Origin: Hyphomicrobiales bacterium
GTDB taxonomy: Bacteria > Pseudomonadota > Alphaproteobacteria > Rhizobiales > Xanthobacteraceae
Direction of reading: 5' to 3'
Assembly: GCA_017305715.1 (NCBI GenBank)
Contig: JAFKKG010000026.1
Coordinates: forward strand, 84,312 to 148,311
DNA: 64,000 bases
Shown here: one piece after another, positions 34,888 through 43,300 of the stretch
How the letters are laid out: every line of letters starts with the position of its first letter
How positions within the stretch are numbered: position 1 is the first letter of the stretch
Translations under genes and position numbers: made by a program
Notes under the pieces: generated by a model
What the model was told of the DNA's origin: nothing
Database searches by the model: none
The model's input: only the letters and a program-made list of their open reading frames with translations

Positions 34888-35121
34888 ATGAACGACGAAA
34901 ATTCGAACAAAGAAAATTCAATTAAAGAGAATGCAGTCTTGGACGATGCAGCATTGGATGAAGTCAACGGCGGGTTCAATTTTGGGGCGGCTTTTGGCAT
35001 CCCATCCTTGCCCCACCTCCATCACGCACCTACGGCCAAGTCGATTACCCACGAAATCGCAAAATCCGTGATTTCCAGCAATCCGATCGCGGCGATAGGT
35101 CATAAGCTTAAATTTTGGTGA
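34888..35121 (+). CDS. Putative double-glycine-leader peptide (bacteriocin/RiPP-like precursor)
   Basis: 77 residues from ATG 34888 with GGGAGAG about 8 nt upstream. Residues 18-29, [12 protein letters not shown], match the leader motif cut by C39 peptidase-transporters (acidic/hydrophobic helix ending in GG). The leader is hydrophilic and Asn/Glu/Lys-rich; the 48-residue remainder starts [17 protein letters not shown] and is His/Pro/Ser-rich and amphipathic, without Cys. No peptidase-transporter, immunity or modification gene is in the window, so export would need a partner elsewhere. It could also be a small secreted protein with a chance GG. Confidence 0.6.
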   Translation: MNDENSNKENSIKENAVLDDAALDEVNGGFNFGAAFGIPSLPHLHHAPTAKSITHEIAKSVISSNPIAAIGHKLKFW

Positions 35122-35189
35122 TCCAGGGAAGCCGCCCCTCTAACGTTGTAGTGCACCGTCATCTGGTCCTTCGTAAACGGAAACAGAAA

Positions 35190-35753
35190 ATGAAAATTAA
35201 GTCTCTGATTTCGGCATTATTTCTGAGCATTCCGATCTTCAGCGCTAGCCCTGCTCTTGCCGAAACTATTACGGCAAGTTTCACGACGCCAGATGGCGGT
35301 GTGACAACCGGACTATATAGTGGCGTCGTACACATAACTGTTTCGGGTTTCGGTATGTCATTAGGACCTGACCTCAACGACGCCTTTTATCTTTTTAACC
35401 CGCAAAATCCTGCAGTGCACGCTACGGACTACTATCAGCTAACATTCGGAACCTCGCCATTGCTGCCTTTCAATCCGGCGCAGGATGCATTCCTCTTCAT
35501 TCCCGGTGGCGTGGTACCCGCCTACAATTCATCGCACGTCTACTCGTTCGATCTTGACACGGGATCCGTGGTGCCGACGCAGCTTCATTTCGGTGTGAGC
35601 GACGGCAACTTCACTGACAACTCGGGTGCCTTCACGATTACTGTAACCGCCGTTCCCGAGCTCTCTACCTGGGCAATGCTGATCCTCGGTTTTGCTGGCG
35701 TGGGCTTTATGACATATCACCGACGCAATCAGGTCGCAGCGCTCGCAGCCTGA
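35190..35753 (+). CDS. PEP-CTERM exported protein
   Basis: 187 residues from ATG 35190. Signal peptide [24 protein letters not shown]; a strand-rich secreted domain; and a C-terminal sorting signal VPELSTWAM, hydrophobic helix [13 protein letters not shown], then HRR. It has Leu in place of the usual second Pro of PEP. Such proteins are cut and anchored by exosortase. No exosortase gene is in the window. A strong terminator follows. The sequence of the body is not one I recognise. Confidence 0.85.
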   Translation: MKIKSLISALFLSIPIFSASPALAETITASFTTPDGGVTTGLYSGVVHITVSGFGMSLGPDLNDAFYLFNPQNPAVHATDYYQLTFGTSPLLPFNPAQDAFLFIPGGVVPAYNSSHVYSFDLDTGSVVPTQLHFGVSDGNFTDNSGAFTITVTAVPELSTWAMLILGFAGVGFMTYHRRNQVAALAA

Positions 35754-35774
35754 TCAAACCCGAAATCGAAAATA

Positions 35775-35803
35775 CAAAGGCCGCCTTCGGGCGGTCTTTT
35801 TTG
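35775..35803 (+). terminator. Intrinsic terminator of the PEP-CTERM gene
   Basis: AAAGGCCGCC, loop TTCG, GGCGGTCTTT and a run of T. A classic strong terminator 22 bp after the stop. Confidence 0.85.
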
Positions 35804-35808
35804 TTTGC

Positions 35809-35864
35809 GGTTCCAGAATTAACCCGCAGCGGCGACATCAAGCTTAATCTGCGACTCTGGTTGC
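35809..35864 (+). repeat. Dispersed ~55-bp repeat, copy C
   Basis: GGTTCCAGAATTAACCCGCA, then CATCAAGCTTAATCTGCGAC and GTTGC. It starts at the end of the PEP-CTERM terminator. Confidence 0.65.
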
Positions 35865-36398
35865 GGCACCGTTCAGATCGACTATTGATCGCGCACCGGA
35901 CGATTTTTCCCCGCAGCGTCCGGGCCCACACCAGCGAAGCCGTCAGGCGATCATATTCCGCTTGGCGGCTTTGTTCGCTCCGCGCGCCAACGAGTATTGG
36001 CTCAGTGCCTCGAATGTGGATGAGAGCGAACTACCCTATTGCGATTTGCCTGGCTACGCGTGGGTAGATTTACTTCGTCGTCTGGCTAAGGACCCTTTTC
36101 TAATCGGCGTACTTGCGTCGTATTGGAATCAGCAAGACGGTCAGCACGAGGCCACGGCCCCAGACGGTCTCTACCCAGAACCGCAAATCCATCGCGCCCA
36201 TGCTCATCTCGGTGATGACCGATGATTTGGGTGTGCCGCCGTGATTCCCTCAATTACCGAGGCGATCCTCCGGGATCTAGTGGTCAACGCGTGTCAACGT
36301 GTGAACTTCAATCTAGGCTCGCTCCGCTTCACCCATATGGGTACCTCCGCAGTCGATTGCTCGTGCAACATTTCCCGCCCACATGAGTTAACGCCACA
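35865..36398. other. Stretch with only weak coding candidates
   Basis: 534 bp. A plus-strand frame from TTG 35962 to 36225 (87 codons) and an overlapping minus-strand frame 36100-36207 (35 codons, starting MSMGAMDLRFWVETVWGRG and ending IPIRRKYAD, a possible membrane peptide) compete; neither has a good ribosome binding site. I cannot decide between them. Confidence 0.35.
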
Positions 36399-36572
36399 AT
36401 GACAGAATCCAAAGATCAGCGCCAAGTATCGCAGAGCAACCTGGCCGACTTAATGTCGAAAGTAATCTCACTACGCGAAAAAGTCGCGCAAGCTGAGCTG
36501 GCCGCGCATCTGTACCGCATCACTGTTGCAGAAAGCGGCGCGGGAGCCAACTCATCGCCACGCGCTGACTAA
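36399..36572 (+). CDS. Small helical protein (57 aa)
   Basis: ATG 36399 to TAA 36570-36572. One predicted long helix (NLADLMSKVISLREKVAQAE, LAAHLYRITVAES) with polar ends. No clear ribosome binding site, so moderate confidence only. Repeat copy D follows 19 bp later. Confidence 0.45.
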   Translation: MTESKDQRQVSQSNLADLMSKVISLREKVAQAELAAHLYRITVAESGAGANSSPRAD

Positions 36573-36590
36573 CCTCTCCTAGTTTCGCTA

Positions 36591-36638
36591 GCGAATGACC
36601 CCAAGCTGACGTCAAGCTTAACCCGCGAACCTCGTTGC
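36591..36638 (+). repeat. Dispersed ~55-bp repeat, copy D
   Basis: Shorter copy: CCCCAAGCTGACGTCAAGCT, TAACCCGCGAACCTCGTTGC. It keeps the TCAAGCTTAA core and the GTTGC end. Confidence 0.55.
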
Positions 36639-36746
36639 ACGACGATTTAGAGACAGGATACTGATCTGACGAAGAAGGGACGGATGTTGGAACTCAAGTT
36701 AGCCCCAAACTGTTAGAAGATGAGATATCTCAGCGGGAGCGATTCT

Positions 36747-36932
36747 ATGCCCGATTTTCTCCGTAAGTCTTTGACAGATTTTGTTAGTGAAATCATCGAT
36801 GTGACACCTGCGCCGACTTTGAGTGATGCTCCCAACCGTTATGCATTGCAGGTCGAAACCGCCCTTCACAGATGCCAAAACGATCGAAGGGATATTCCAT
36901 CCGGATCCGCCGAACGCTCCTCCCTCCGATAA
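36747..36932 (+). CDS. Hypothetical protein (61 aa), perhaps truncated
   Basis: ATG 36747 with GGGAG about 8 nt upstream. The start MPDFLRKSLTDFVSEIIDVT is protein-like; from about residue 45 the composition shifts to Arg/Ser-rich, which suggests a frameshift or fusion to non-coding DNA. Function unknown. Confidence 0.45.
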   Translation: MPDFLRKSLTDFVSEIIDVTPAPTLSDAPNRYALQVETALHRCQNDRRDIPSGSAERSSLR

Positions 36933-37082
36933 ACTTCCTACAGCCCGCTCAAGACCGCCGTCGGGCAGCACCTGCGTATAGTTGTCGTTCGTGGCACCGA
37001 CGTTTCCTTGACGGCCGACGAGGAACGCTCGATCGGCCCCAGGCGTTGATGGGACGTGAAATACAGCAAGGAAGGAAGCACG

Positions 37083-37373
37083 ATGAAGAAAATACTCATT
37101 GTCAGCGCCGTCACGATCATGTGCAGCACCGCGTTTGCCCAGAGTCTGACGGCCCAAGGCGATAACATGAATAAGCCGGGCATGACGAATGGCGGGCGCT
37201 CGGGTACCGCTTCCACTCGCCACGAGCAGATGCCCAGCACCACCGGCCAGGCCCGCCGTGACCCAAATGGTGGAAATCCAAACGGCACAGCAGGAGGTCC
37301 GACTTCGCTCAGTGGTACCGGATCATCTCAATACGGAGGCAACGGAACGGCTGGCACCTCAAATGGTCGATAG
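37083..37373 (+). CDS. Small exported Gly/Asn/Thr-rich protein
   Basis: 96 residues from ATG 37083 with AAGGAAGG upstream. Signal peptide MKKILIVSAVTIMCSTAFA; the mature chain is low in hydrophobics and rich in Gly, Asn, Ser and Thr (DPNGGNPNGTAGG, SSQYGGNGTAGTSNGR), so it is probably unstructured in the periplasm or outside. Similar low-complexity exported proteins are frequent in Bradyrhizobium; function unknown. Confidence 0.7.
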   Translation: MKKILIVSAVTIMCSTAFAQSLTAQGDNMNKPGMTNGGRSGTASTRHEQMPSTTGQARRDPNGGNPNGTAGGPTSLSGTGSSQYGGNGTAGTSNGR

Positions 37374-37619
37374 GAACCGTTGAGGCGGGACCGGCGCCCT
37401 GATGAAATCTGTGCGCCGAGGTGCTCCCGGTGCAAATCTCCGAGACGACGACTCCAGCGCGCGGGCGTGCTGGGTCGTCTCTCGACGTGACCGTTTGAAG
37501 CGGTGCTGGCGTGACCAGATTTTCGACGAATAGAACCGTCTGACTCACAGACGCGGCACATGCGCACTGGGACGGTTCTCTCGTGCCAAACGGCATTGCA
37601 AGATATTCACAGTAGAATT

Positions 37620-38348
37620 ATGACAGATCAGCTTGCATCAACATTAATCACCAAACTTTGCGTCTCGAACGATCTTAATGAGCGCGACCTCCAGGCGCTC
37701 CGTCGCTTGCCAATTCAGCGTCGGGAATACGGGGCGAGAGAGGCTATCGTATCTGATCGGCAGCGACCCCATGTGTGTTGCTTGGTTACGGAAGGCTTCG
37801 CCTTTCGATCAAAAACAACTTTTGAAGGCCAGCGACAGGTACTTTCTCTCCACCTCCCTGGCGAAATCCCGGACCTGCAAAGTCTCCATTTACACGTTAT
37901 GGACCATGACCTGACTACACTGACGCCTTGCGTCCTCGGCTTCATTGCTCACGAAGCAATATTAGCTTTGAATAAAGAGCGCCCCAGTGTGGCTGCTGCC
38001 CTCTGGAGAGAAACGTTAATTGACGCCGCGATATTCAGGGAATGGCTTCTAAACCTAGGGCGTAGACCAGCAGACGCCCGCATGGCCCATCTGCTGATTG
38101 AACTGTACTATCGGCTAAAGGCCTTAGGCCGCGAGCGCAACGGTGAATTTGAGCTTCCATTGACGCAAGCAGATTTGGGGGATTGCCTCGGTCTTTCGAC
38201 AGTGCATGTCAACCGCGTACTGCAACAGCTCCGAGGAGATGGATTGATCGAGGTTGAACGAACCCGTTTTCGTCTAGTCAACATTCCCAAAATAGAGAAA
38301 TTCTCCGAATTTGACCCGACTTATCTTCATCTAGATCCGAAGAACTAG
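37620..38348 (+). CDS. Crp/Fnr-family transcriptional regulator
   Basis: 242 residues from ATG 37620. Residues about 20-140 are the cyclic-nucleotide-binding-like barrel (ISDRQRPHVCCLVTEGFAF-like stretch, then GQRQVLSLHLPGEIPDLQSLH), and about 165-225 the Crp helix-turn-helix: ELPLTQADLGDCLGLSTVHV, NRVLQQLRGDGLIEVERTR. It lacks the Fnr Cys cluster and the cAMP-binding Arg-Ser motif, as in many rhizobial members, so the signal is unknown. Monocistronic; its stop overlaps the convergent DUF6894-like gene by 4 bp. Confidence 0.92.
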   Translation: MTDQLASTLITKLCVSNDLNERDLQALRRLPIQRREYGAREAIVSDRQRPHVCCLVTEGFAFRSKTTFEGQRQVLSLHLPGEIPDLQSLHLHVMDHDLTTLTPCVLGFIAHEAILALNKERPSVAAALWRETLIDAAIFREWLLNLGRRPADARMAHLLIELYYRLKALGRERNGEFELPLTQADLGDCLGLSTVHVNRVLQQLRGDGLIEVERTRFRLVNIPKIEKFSEFDPTYLHLDPKN

Positions 38349-38560
38349 GATTTTACTTTCCTCGCAGATACATTGATCCTGTAGAGGGGTACGTCTCCAC
38401 GTTTCACTTCAAGTAACCATTCGCCCCCGTTTGCGGTGAGCGACGATTCGATGTCTCTTACGGTGAGGACCGCTTCATGCCAAGCGGCATCGTCGCTCGG
38501 AAGATCTTCCGTACATGTGAATTTCTCGCCGTTTGTTATCTGAAACGAATAGCAGGTCAT
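38345..38560 (-). CDS. DUF6894-like small protein
   Basis: 71 residues from ATG 38560 (38602 is an alternative). The pattern CYSFQITNGEKFTCTEDLPS, DDAAWHEAVLTVRDIESSL, WLLEVKRGDVPLYRINVSA resembles DUF6894, a small alpha/beta fold abundant in Bradyrhizobiaceae. Function unknown. Confidence 0.65.
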   Translation of the reverse strand: MTCYSFQITNGEKFTCTEDLPSDDAAWHEAVLTVRDIESSLTANGGEWLLEVKRGDVPLYRINVSARKVKS

Positions 38561-38727
38561 CAAATCGGAACGGACTGGTGAGAACGTTGTTCCCAAAAAC
38601 AATTTCTCAAAATTAACGAATGTTATAGAGTTCGAGATTGCAGGGTTTAGGCTGTCCGAAGGCGTGGGCTAACGCTCGGCGAGGAGCACGCACGCATGCT
38701 CCCGCCGATTTGCAACGGAGGAAGCCT

Positions 38728-38928
38728 TTGAGCAAGCGGCGGCGGGTTAAACACACCAAAACATTCGAGGAGCGCCTAGCTGAAGAGGCTGATCAGCTTA
38801 GGCAAGCCGCACAGGCCCTTCCGCCCGGGACTGAGCGTGAGTTGTTGATGCGCCGGGCTCGCGAAGCCGAGTCGGCATCTCTTATGAGCGAATGGTTGCG
38901 CTCTCCCGGCCTGCAGTCGCCGACATGA
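38728..38928 (+). CDS. Small charged helical protein (66 aa)
   Basis: TTG start at 38728, chosen because GGAGGAAG lies 4-11 nt upstream. The product (MSKRRRVKHTKTFEERLAEE, ADQLRQAAQALPPGTERELL, RRAREAESASLMSEWLRSPG) is a helical hairpin typical of small Bradyrhizobium proteins. Function unknown. Confidence 0.7.
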   Translation: MSKRRRVKHTKTFEERLAEEADQLRQAAQALPPGTERELLMRRAREAESASLMSEWLRSPGLQSPT

Positions 38929-39066
38929 TGATTCGCTTGTAGGCCGATGCGCACCGCGGAGGCTGTCTGAAATCCCTGAGTGAAACACTGGCGGCCGCCT
39001 GCGCGACACGGACGATTGTTGGACGGTCGGTCTCCAGATTCGCGGTCTGAGTTCTGGGTCTGGGAA

Positions 39067-39249
39067 ATGCAAGAATACCGTGCCTATATGATAGACCAGG
39101 ACGGAAACATTCAACGCCGCTTCGATCTGATTTGCGCGGACGAAGAAGACGCCGAAAACCAAGCAAAGCAGCTAGTGGACGGCCATGACGTTGAACTGTG
39201 GCGGGGCGACAAGAGGCTGGCGGTGTTCACTCACAAGCCCAGCACATAG
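39067..39249 (+). CDS. Hypothetical protein (60 aa)
   Basis: ATG 39067. The sequence YRAYMIDQDGNIQRRFDLIC, ADEEDAENQAKQLVDGHDVE, LWRGDKRLAVF has a beta-alpha-beta look with a 'D-G-H-x-V-E-L-W' motif found in many small rhizobial proteins. Function unknown. Confidence 0.7.
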   Translation: MQEYRAYMIDQDGNIQRRFDLICADEEDAENQAKQLVDGHDVELWRGDKRLAVFTHKPST

Positions 39250-39450
39250 TCGGCGCACCGATGCCGACCATAGCCTGGTGCTTCCGGCAGTGGAATATTG
39301 GATCCGAAGTGTCTACGGCCGCGAAATCGTGCGATGCAATCGAGACTAGGCCACTAGGCCTTCAGGCGCGGTCGTTTCCTCGGGGACTAGCTGTCCTTCG
39401 ATGGGTCGATTATCATAGTCGCGCCAAGTAGATCGCGTCGAGGCAGGGAT

Positions 39451-39651
39451 CTATTTTAGAATATTCGCTGACGGATGGGCCGAGCGCGGATGATGGTCAT
39501 GTAGATGGACAGCAAGCTTATGTCGAAATTGCTCGTCACCGCCAACCGCATCCTCGAAAATGCGTTCCTGAATCTCTCGCGGAAGTTCCGGCCAGAGCTT
39601 CAGCGCCGCCCGCCCCACCTTATGCTCAAAACGCAATATCAGCTCGGTCAT
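39451..39651 (-). CDS. Hypothetical protein (66 aa)
   Basis: ATG 39651 on the minus strand. Helical (AALKLWPELPREIQERIFED, QFRHKLAVHLHDHHPRSAHP), with a His-rich end. A type I know from Bradyrhizobium; function unknown. Confidence 0.6.
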   Translation of the reverse strand: MTELILRFEHKVGRAALKLWPELPREIQERIFEDAVGGDEQFRHKLAVHLHDHHPRSAHPSANILK

Positions 39652-40421
39652 TTCATCATCCGTTGTTAGAGTCAGCCAATCGGTCCGTATTCTTTGAAGC
39701 GGGAGCTCCGCTTACATTGCTATTCGACGAGAGCTTGATCCGACTTCCCTAGCGTTTTTTTCCCAACTCACTCCCCAGCCCGAAACCGGAAGTCGTCTTC
39801 GCGGCCATCCGTCTTGCCGTTGTCTTCCAGATCTTATAGGCCCGGCTGAGTAACCGCTAATCGCGGGGCTCAGCAGATCACGCCCGTCAACGCCCCGCCG
39901 CAAAACCGGTTCCTTTCGGCACTTATTCTCGAAGGCTCGCATTGCTGTCACAGCGACCCGGGCCCCGTTGGGAAATTTTAGGCGATCATTGGAGTTTTCA
40001 GCGCCCTCGCCTTACCTGTTGCGATTGTAGACGGACGCCATTGGATGATCTCTGACCGCGGCAATGCCACGATCCTTTACGCTTGCGGCACATCACCATA
40101 AGCTGTGGTCGCGCATTGGCCGACGGCTCGTATAGATCGACCGCGCCACGCCCGGCACCGTCAACATCGCTCGGGACTGGCCTGACCGGATAGGAAAAGC
40201 CCTTCAGCAAAGGTTGGCGGAATGTCTGACGGCTGGTTGCGTGAGTTCGACGACCGATAAGGAGCACCGACGGCATCAGCGCGGAATGCGCGGGGCTGAG
40301 CCGAACGGACGGGAAGCGCGCATCCGCGACACCTTCGCGCTAGTCACCAGTCTGGATACAAGGCACAATATCCGGACTTGTAGCATGGGGCTGAATGCAG
40401 AAACTACGTGATGGCAGCGTG
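39652..40421. other. Non-coding stretch
   Basis: 770 bp without a gene I can support on either strand; minus-strand frames at 39712-39951 and 39998-40276 look random in composition. Confidence 0.4.
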
Positions 40422-40637
40422 ATGCCTTGGTCATTCAAAGAGCAGCGGCGCTTCATTGAGATGGCCGCGTCAGCGAAGTCATTTGATGAATTGGTGAAGC
40501 GCACTGGCCGCCAGCCAAAGCACGTTCGCGCTGCAGCACTCCGGCTTGGGGTCAAGCTGGGCAAACAGATTGCGCCGGACAATCAGCTAGCGACCGAGCT
40601 AAGGGCGAAAGCGAAACGAGCGAAGATACCGCACTGA
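40422..40637 (+). CDS. Small helix-turn-helix-like protein
   Basis: 71 residues from ATG 40422 (40395 is an in-frame alternative). The core FKEQRRFIEMAASAKSFDEL, VKRTGRQPKHVRAAALRLGV resembles the SANT/helix-turn-helix small proteins of rhizobia, where a tri-helix ends in 'A-x-x-L-G-V-x-L'. Could bind DNA; weak start signals. Confidence 0.55.
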   Translation: MPWSFKEQRRFIEMAASAKSFDELVKRTGRQPKHVRAAALRLGVKLGKQIAPDNQLATELRAKAKRAKIPH

Positions 40638-40678
40638 TCCTAGATGGGATGCGGGTCTCTCGGGGCGCTTCGGCGCAT

Positions 40679-41191
40679 TCAGAAGGGGCGCTTGAATGGA
40701 TTTTTTGGTTCCGGCAGTCTAGGCTTCGGAATATCCGGAACGTGTGGCGGATCCGGCAACTTGGGCACAGGAATATCCGGTATTTTTGGAAGGTCCGGCG
40801 CTTTCGGAATTATCCCAGCGCTGTCACCACCTATGCCGAGCCATTTCCCCACTTGCGCCATACCCTGTTCGGAAATGCCCGCGCCAACCTCTACCGCTAT
40901 CGCGGCAGCTCCGACCCAATTGCCGGCAGCGATGGCTTCCCCGAATTGCTGAACTTGCGCGGCCGTCATTGTGATTTCGAAGACATCTTCATCACGAATT
41001 GGGCCGCAATTATTGACGTTGTAGTCTTCTACGTGAACGTTGGTGGTATTAGCCTGCTGCAGTTTCGCAGCGATTAGTACGCGAGCAGCTTCTTTTCCTC
41101 CGTCTATTGCTTTAAAGCGATACTCGGCTCCAAACTTCTCAAGCTTCGCATCTGATTTTCGCGTCACGCAAAACTTATAGGTTGCCGGCAT
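40679..41191 (-). CDS. Unknown protein with Pro-rich repeat tail
   Basis: 170 residues from ATG 41191 (41206 also in frame). The N-terminal 100 residues are a soluble alpha/beta domain (TYKFCVTRKSDAKLEKFGAE, GKEAARVLIAAKLQQANTTN, EDVFEITMTAAQVQQFGEAI). A Gly/Ala-rich hydrophobic hinge (IAAGNWVGAAAIAVEVGAG) follows, then a tail of repeated P-x-I/L-P-x-P units (LPKIPDIPVPKLPDPPHVPD) ending in basic residues. Pro tails of this sort bind or span walls. No signal peptide and no recognised family. Confidence 0.65.
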   Translation of the reverse strand: MPATYKFCVTRKSDAKLEKFGAEYRFKAIDGGKEAARVLIAAKLQQANTTNVHVEDYNVNNCGPIRDEDVFEITMTAAQVQQFGEAIAAGNWVGAAAIAVEVGAGISEQGMAQVGKWLGIGGDSAGIIPKAPDLPKIPDIPVPKLPDPPHVPDIPKPRLPEPKNPFKRPF

Positions 41192-41363
41192 CGTTCCCCC
41201 ACACACCGTTAGGTCAATTTGCCGCTAAACCAACAATCTGCGCTTGTCCTTTAAGTTTGCCAAGCCCCTCTGGGGGCGGCTTTCACGCGTGTCCAAGGAC
41301 TGGAAGCTCTTTTTCCTGATGGCTCTATGCCTATTATAGCTTGATCAAACCGGGATAGGCGAC

Positions 41364-41564
41364 ATGAAAGGAATGTTCCAGAACGCGGACGCCAAGATCG
41401 AGGTGCTCGCCCACGCAATCGCCAAGCATGGAGAGAGGTTTACCGATGAATTCGCTCTCATCACCATATATGAGGGTGACAAGCAAGCCGCAGAGGCTCT
41501 TTTCAATCAGGTAGTGGCAGAGTTCACTGACCAACCGATACAGAACTGGCTTGGGCATCGCTAA
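41364..41564 (+). CDS. Hypothetical protein (66 aa)
   Basis: ATG 41364. Soluble, helical (KIEVLAHAIAKHGERFTDEF, GDKQAAEALFNQVVAEFTDQ). No family recognised. Its left flank (41200-41363) and the next 40 bp are non-coding. Confidence 0.65.
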   Translation: MKGMFQNADAKIEVLAHAIAKHGERFTDEFALITIYEGDKQAAEALFNQVVAEFTDQPIQNWLGHR

Positions 41565-41605
41565 GCGCCCGCAACCACGACGCACTGTAGTCCGCGGGCG
41601 TTCCA

Positions 41606-41740
41606 ATGCCCAAGGGATTGATAATTTGGCCGGACGGCACGCCCACCACCGCGAGGGCGGCCGGCTATAAGACCATCTTGGTCTATTGCGTTGGTCCGCC
41701 CGTGGGCGATCAGCGCCCGCGGTGCAAAGCCGTTTCCTGA
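41606..41740 (+). CDS. Possible 44-aa protein
   Basis: ATG 41606 to TGA 41738-41740: MPKGLIIWPDGTPTTARAAG, YKTILVYCVGPPVGDQRPRC and a short end. Sensible composition and two Cys, but a weak ribosome binding site; may be a fragment. Confidence 0.4.
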   Translation: MPKGLIIWPDGTPTTARAAGYKTILVYCVGPPVGDQRPRCKAVS

Positions 41741-41901
41741 CCTTGTCCTGGGAAAGCGCGGAATCCGAATCTTGCTCTATTTAATTGTCCAAGATCGTTG
41801 TAATAACCTTGTGGTTGCAATGGCTCCGTGATTTCTATTAGACTTCTATCGCTTTTACGCTCCCATTTTTTGATTAGCGATATTTTCAAGATTGCCACAG
41901 C
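41741..41901. promoter_or_regulatory. AT-rich region upstream of GAF membrane gene
   Basis: About 160 bp, clearly richer in A/T than the surroundings (41770-41895), immediately before the GAF gene; it probably holds its promoter. I cannot define -35/-10 elements with confidence. Confidence 0.35.
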
Positions 41902-42927
41902 ATGTCCGATCTCCACGAAATTTCCCAGCGAGTGGGTGAGCATTTTCGAACACAGTCGAGGAAGGTCCAGAATTCCTCGGTGTTTGTGAAACTTGGCCTC
42001 GTGCTAGGTGGAGCAACTTTGGCTGCCGTTGCTCACTGCATTGAACTTTCCCATGAAAAGCCATCGATTTGGACCGTCTGCGGCTTGGTTGGCGCAGCGC
42101 TCGTTTTTGTCGGTGGCGCCTACATGGCCATGACCGAGCAGGACGTTGGAGAGGCATTAGAAACAGCACGGCAAGCGGTCGACAAATTACGCGACGATGA
42201 ACATCAGATTGAGCAGTATAAAAAAGAGCGAGTTCAACTACGAAAAGAGAGCAATCGTGGACTCAATTTATACACCGCAATGGATGGAATGCGTGGAGCG
42301 ATAGAACAGTCGTTGGATCAGGATGTCCCTCCGCAACGGTATCTGAAGACTTTACTTGAGACATCGCGAAACGCCTTGGAAGTTGCATTCGATTTCTCGA
42401 TCGCAGACTCTTGGACTATTTGCATTTTTAAGGCAGATGCAAACGGCGCATCCGATAAGAAAGTTCTTCGCCTGGTTGCCCACCTACGCAAACTGCATTG
42501 TGAGATAACTACGGCGCGGGAGTGGGAGGAAGGTGTCGGTGTGGCTGGTATTGCTTACTCCACCGGGAATGACATCACGATACCTGACCTGCTTGCACCC
42601 GAGCTCGGCTCAACCTTCGATTTGAAGGAGAACTCCAGGCCCTACGACGCTCAGCGCTATCGCTCCGTCGTGGCTGTTCCGATCGAAATGAACCCAGACG
42701 CGGCCCCCTGGGGCGTTGTGGTCATAACTATCGATAAACCCGGGCATTTTGACCTTGCAAACTCTCAAGGTATTGCCACATACGAGCCGGCCCACGCTAT
42801 TGCGGCCATGGCCGCTTTGGCGGTTAAAACGGTAGGCAGGGAGCGACTAGATAGCCCCCTTCCCAGTGAGTTGGGAGGCATTGCGTCTATGGCCGAAGTC
42901 ACACAATCACCTGAACCGAAGAGCTAA
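41902..42927 (+). CDS. Two-helix membrane protein with GAF-like domain
   Basis: 341 residues. Two membrane helices at about 30-48 (VKLGLVLGGATLAAVAHCIE) and 58-75 (VCGLVGAALVFVGGAYMAM), then a long coiled coil (80-125; RQAVDKLRDDEHQIEQYKKE) and a cytoplasmic GAF-like domain (130-320: RYLKTLLETSRNALEVAFDF, WTICIFKADANG, GVAGIAYSTGNDITIPDLLA, RYRSVVAVPIEMNPDAAPWG, VVVITIDKPGHF). It lacks kinase, cyclase or phosphatase domains, so it is a stand-alone sensor or an effector. A 65-residue gene follows after 98 bp and a terminator after that. Codon use here is visibly less GC-rich than neighbours. Confidence 0.8.
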   Translation: MSDLHEISQRVGEHFRTQSRKVQNSSVFVKLGLVLGGATLAAVAHCIELSHEKPSIWTVCGLVGAALVFVGGAYMAMTEQDVGEALETARQAVDKLRDDEHQIEQYKKERVQLRKESNRGLNLYTAMDGMRGAIEQSLDQDVPPQRYLKTLLETSRNALEVAFDFSIADSWTICIFKADANGASDKKVLRLVAHLRKLHCEITTAREWEEGVGVAGIAYSTGNDITIPDLLAPELGSTFDLKENSRPYDAQRYRSVVAVPIEMNPDAAPWGVVVITIDKPGHFDLANSQGIATYEPAHAIAAMAALAVKTVGRERLDSPLPSELGGIASMAEVTQSPEPKS

Positions 42928-43025
42928 ACTTGACACAAATGAGGAACATCGACCGCCCGAAAGTGTTAATCTCGCTTTAAGATTCGGTGGTAGAGTATCT
43001 ATCCTCACCCTAGAAGGTTACTATC

Positions 43026-43223
43026 ATGTCATCTTCCCCAGAGGCTGAAATCCTAAGAGAGATTGAGCGTCTGATACGCAAAGTAGCGACCGGACAGTCA
43101 AATCCGAACGATGTGCAGTTGCTCCAAGACCTGCAGAAGCACAGGGTTGAAATGATGCGCCCGAAGGCTTTTTCATCAGATCCTAATCTCGCACGGATGT
43201 CAGCCATGAAGTCGTTTGGCTGA
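43026..43223 (+). CDS. Small partner of GAF membrane protein (65 aa)
   Basis: ATG 43026, with GAAGG about 9 nt upstream. Helical and polar (SPEAEILREIERLIRKVATG, DVQLLQDLQKHRVEMMRPKA, FSSDPNLARMSAMKSFG). Soluble. It lies between the GAF gene and a strong terminator and shares its lower GC, so I take the two as one cassette. Function unknown. Confidence 0.65.
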   Translation: MSSSPEAEILREIERLIRKVATGQSNPNDVQLLQDLQKHRVEMMRPKAFSSDPNLARMSAMKSFG

Positions 43224-43300
43224 TCTAAGCAACGACGCTGATCGCTGTCGCACGAACTGCGGCTCTCCCGATTGATCTACCGTCCAAATCCACGAAACGG

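Noticed and set aside
42930-42960. TTGACA at 42930 as the -35 box of the 65-residue gene
   Set aside because: No acceptable -10 sequence lies 16-18 bp downstream.
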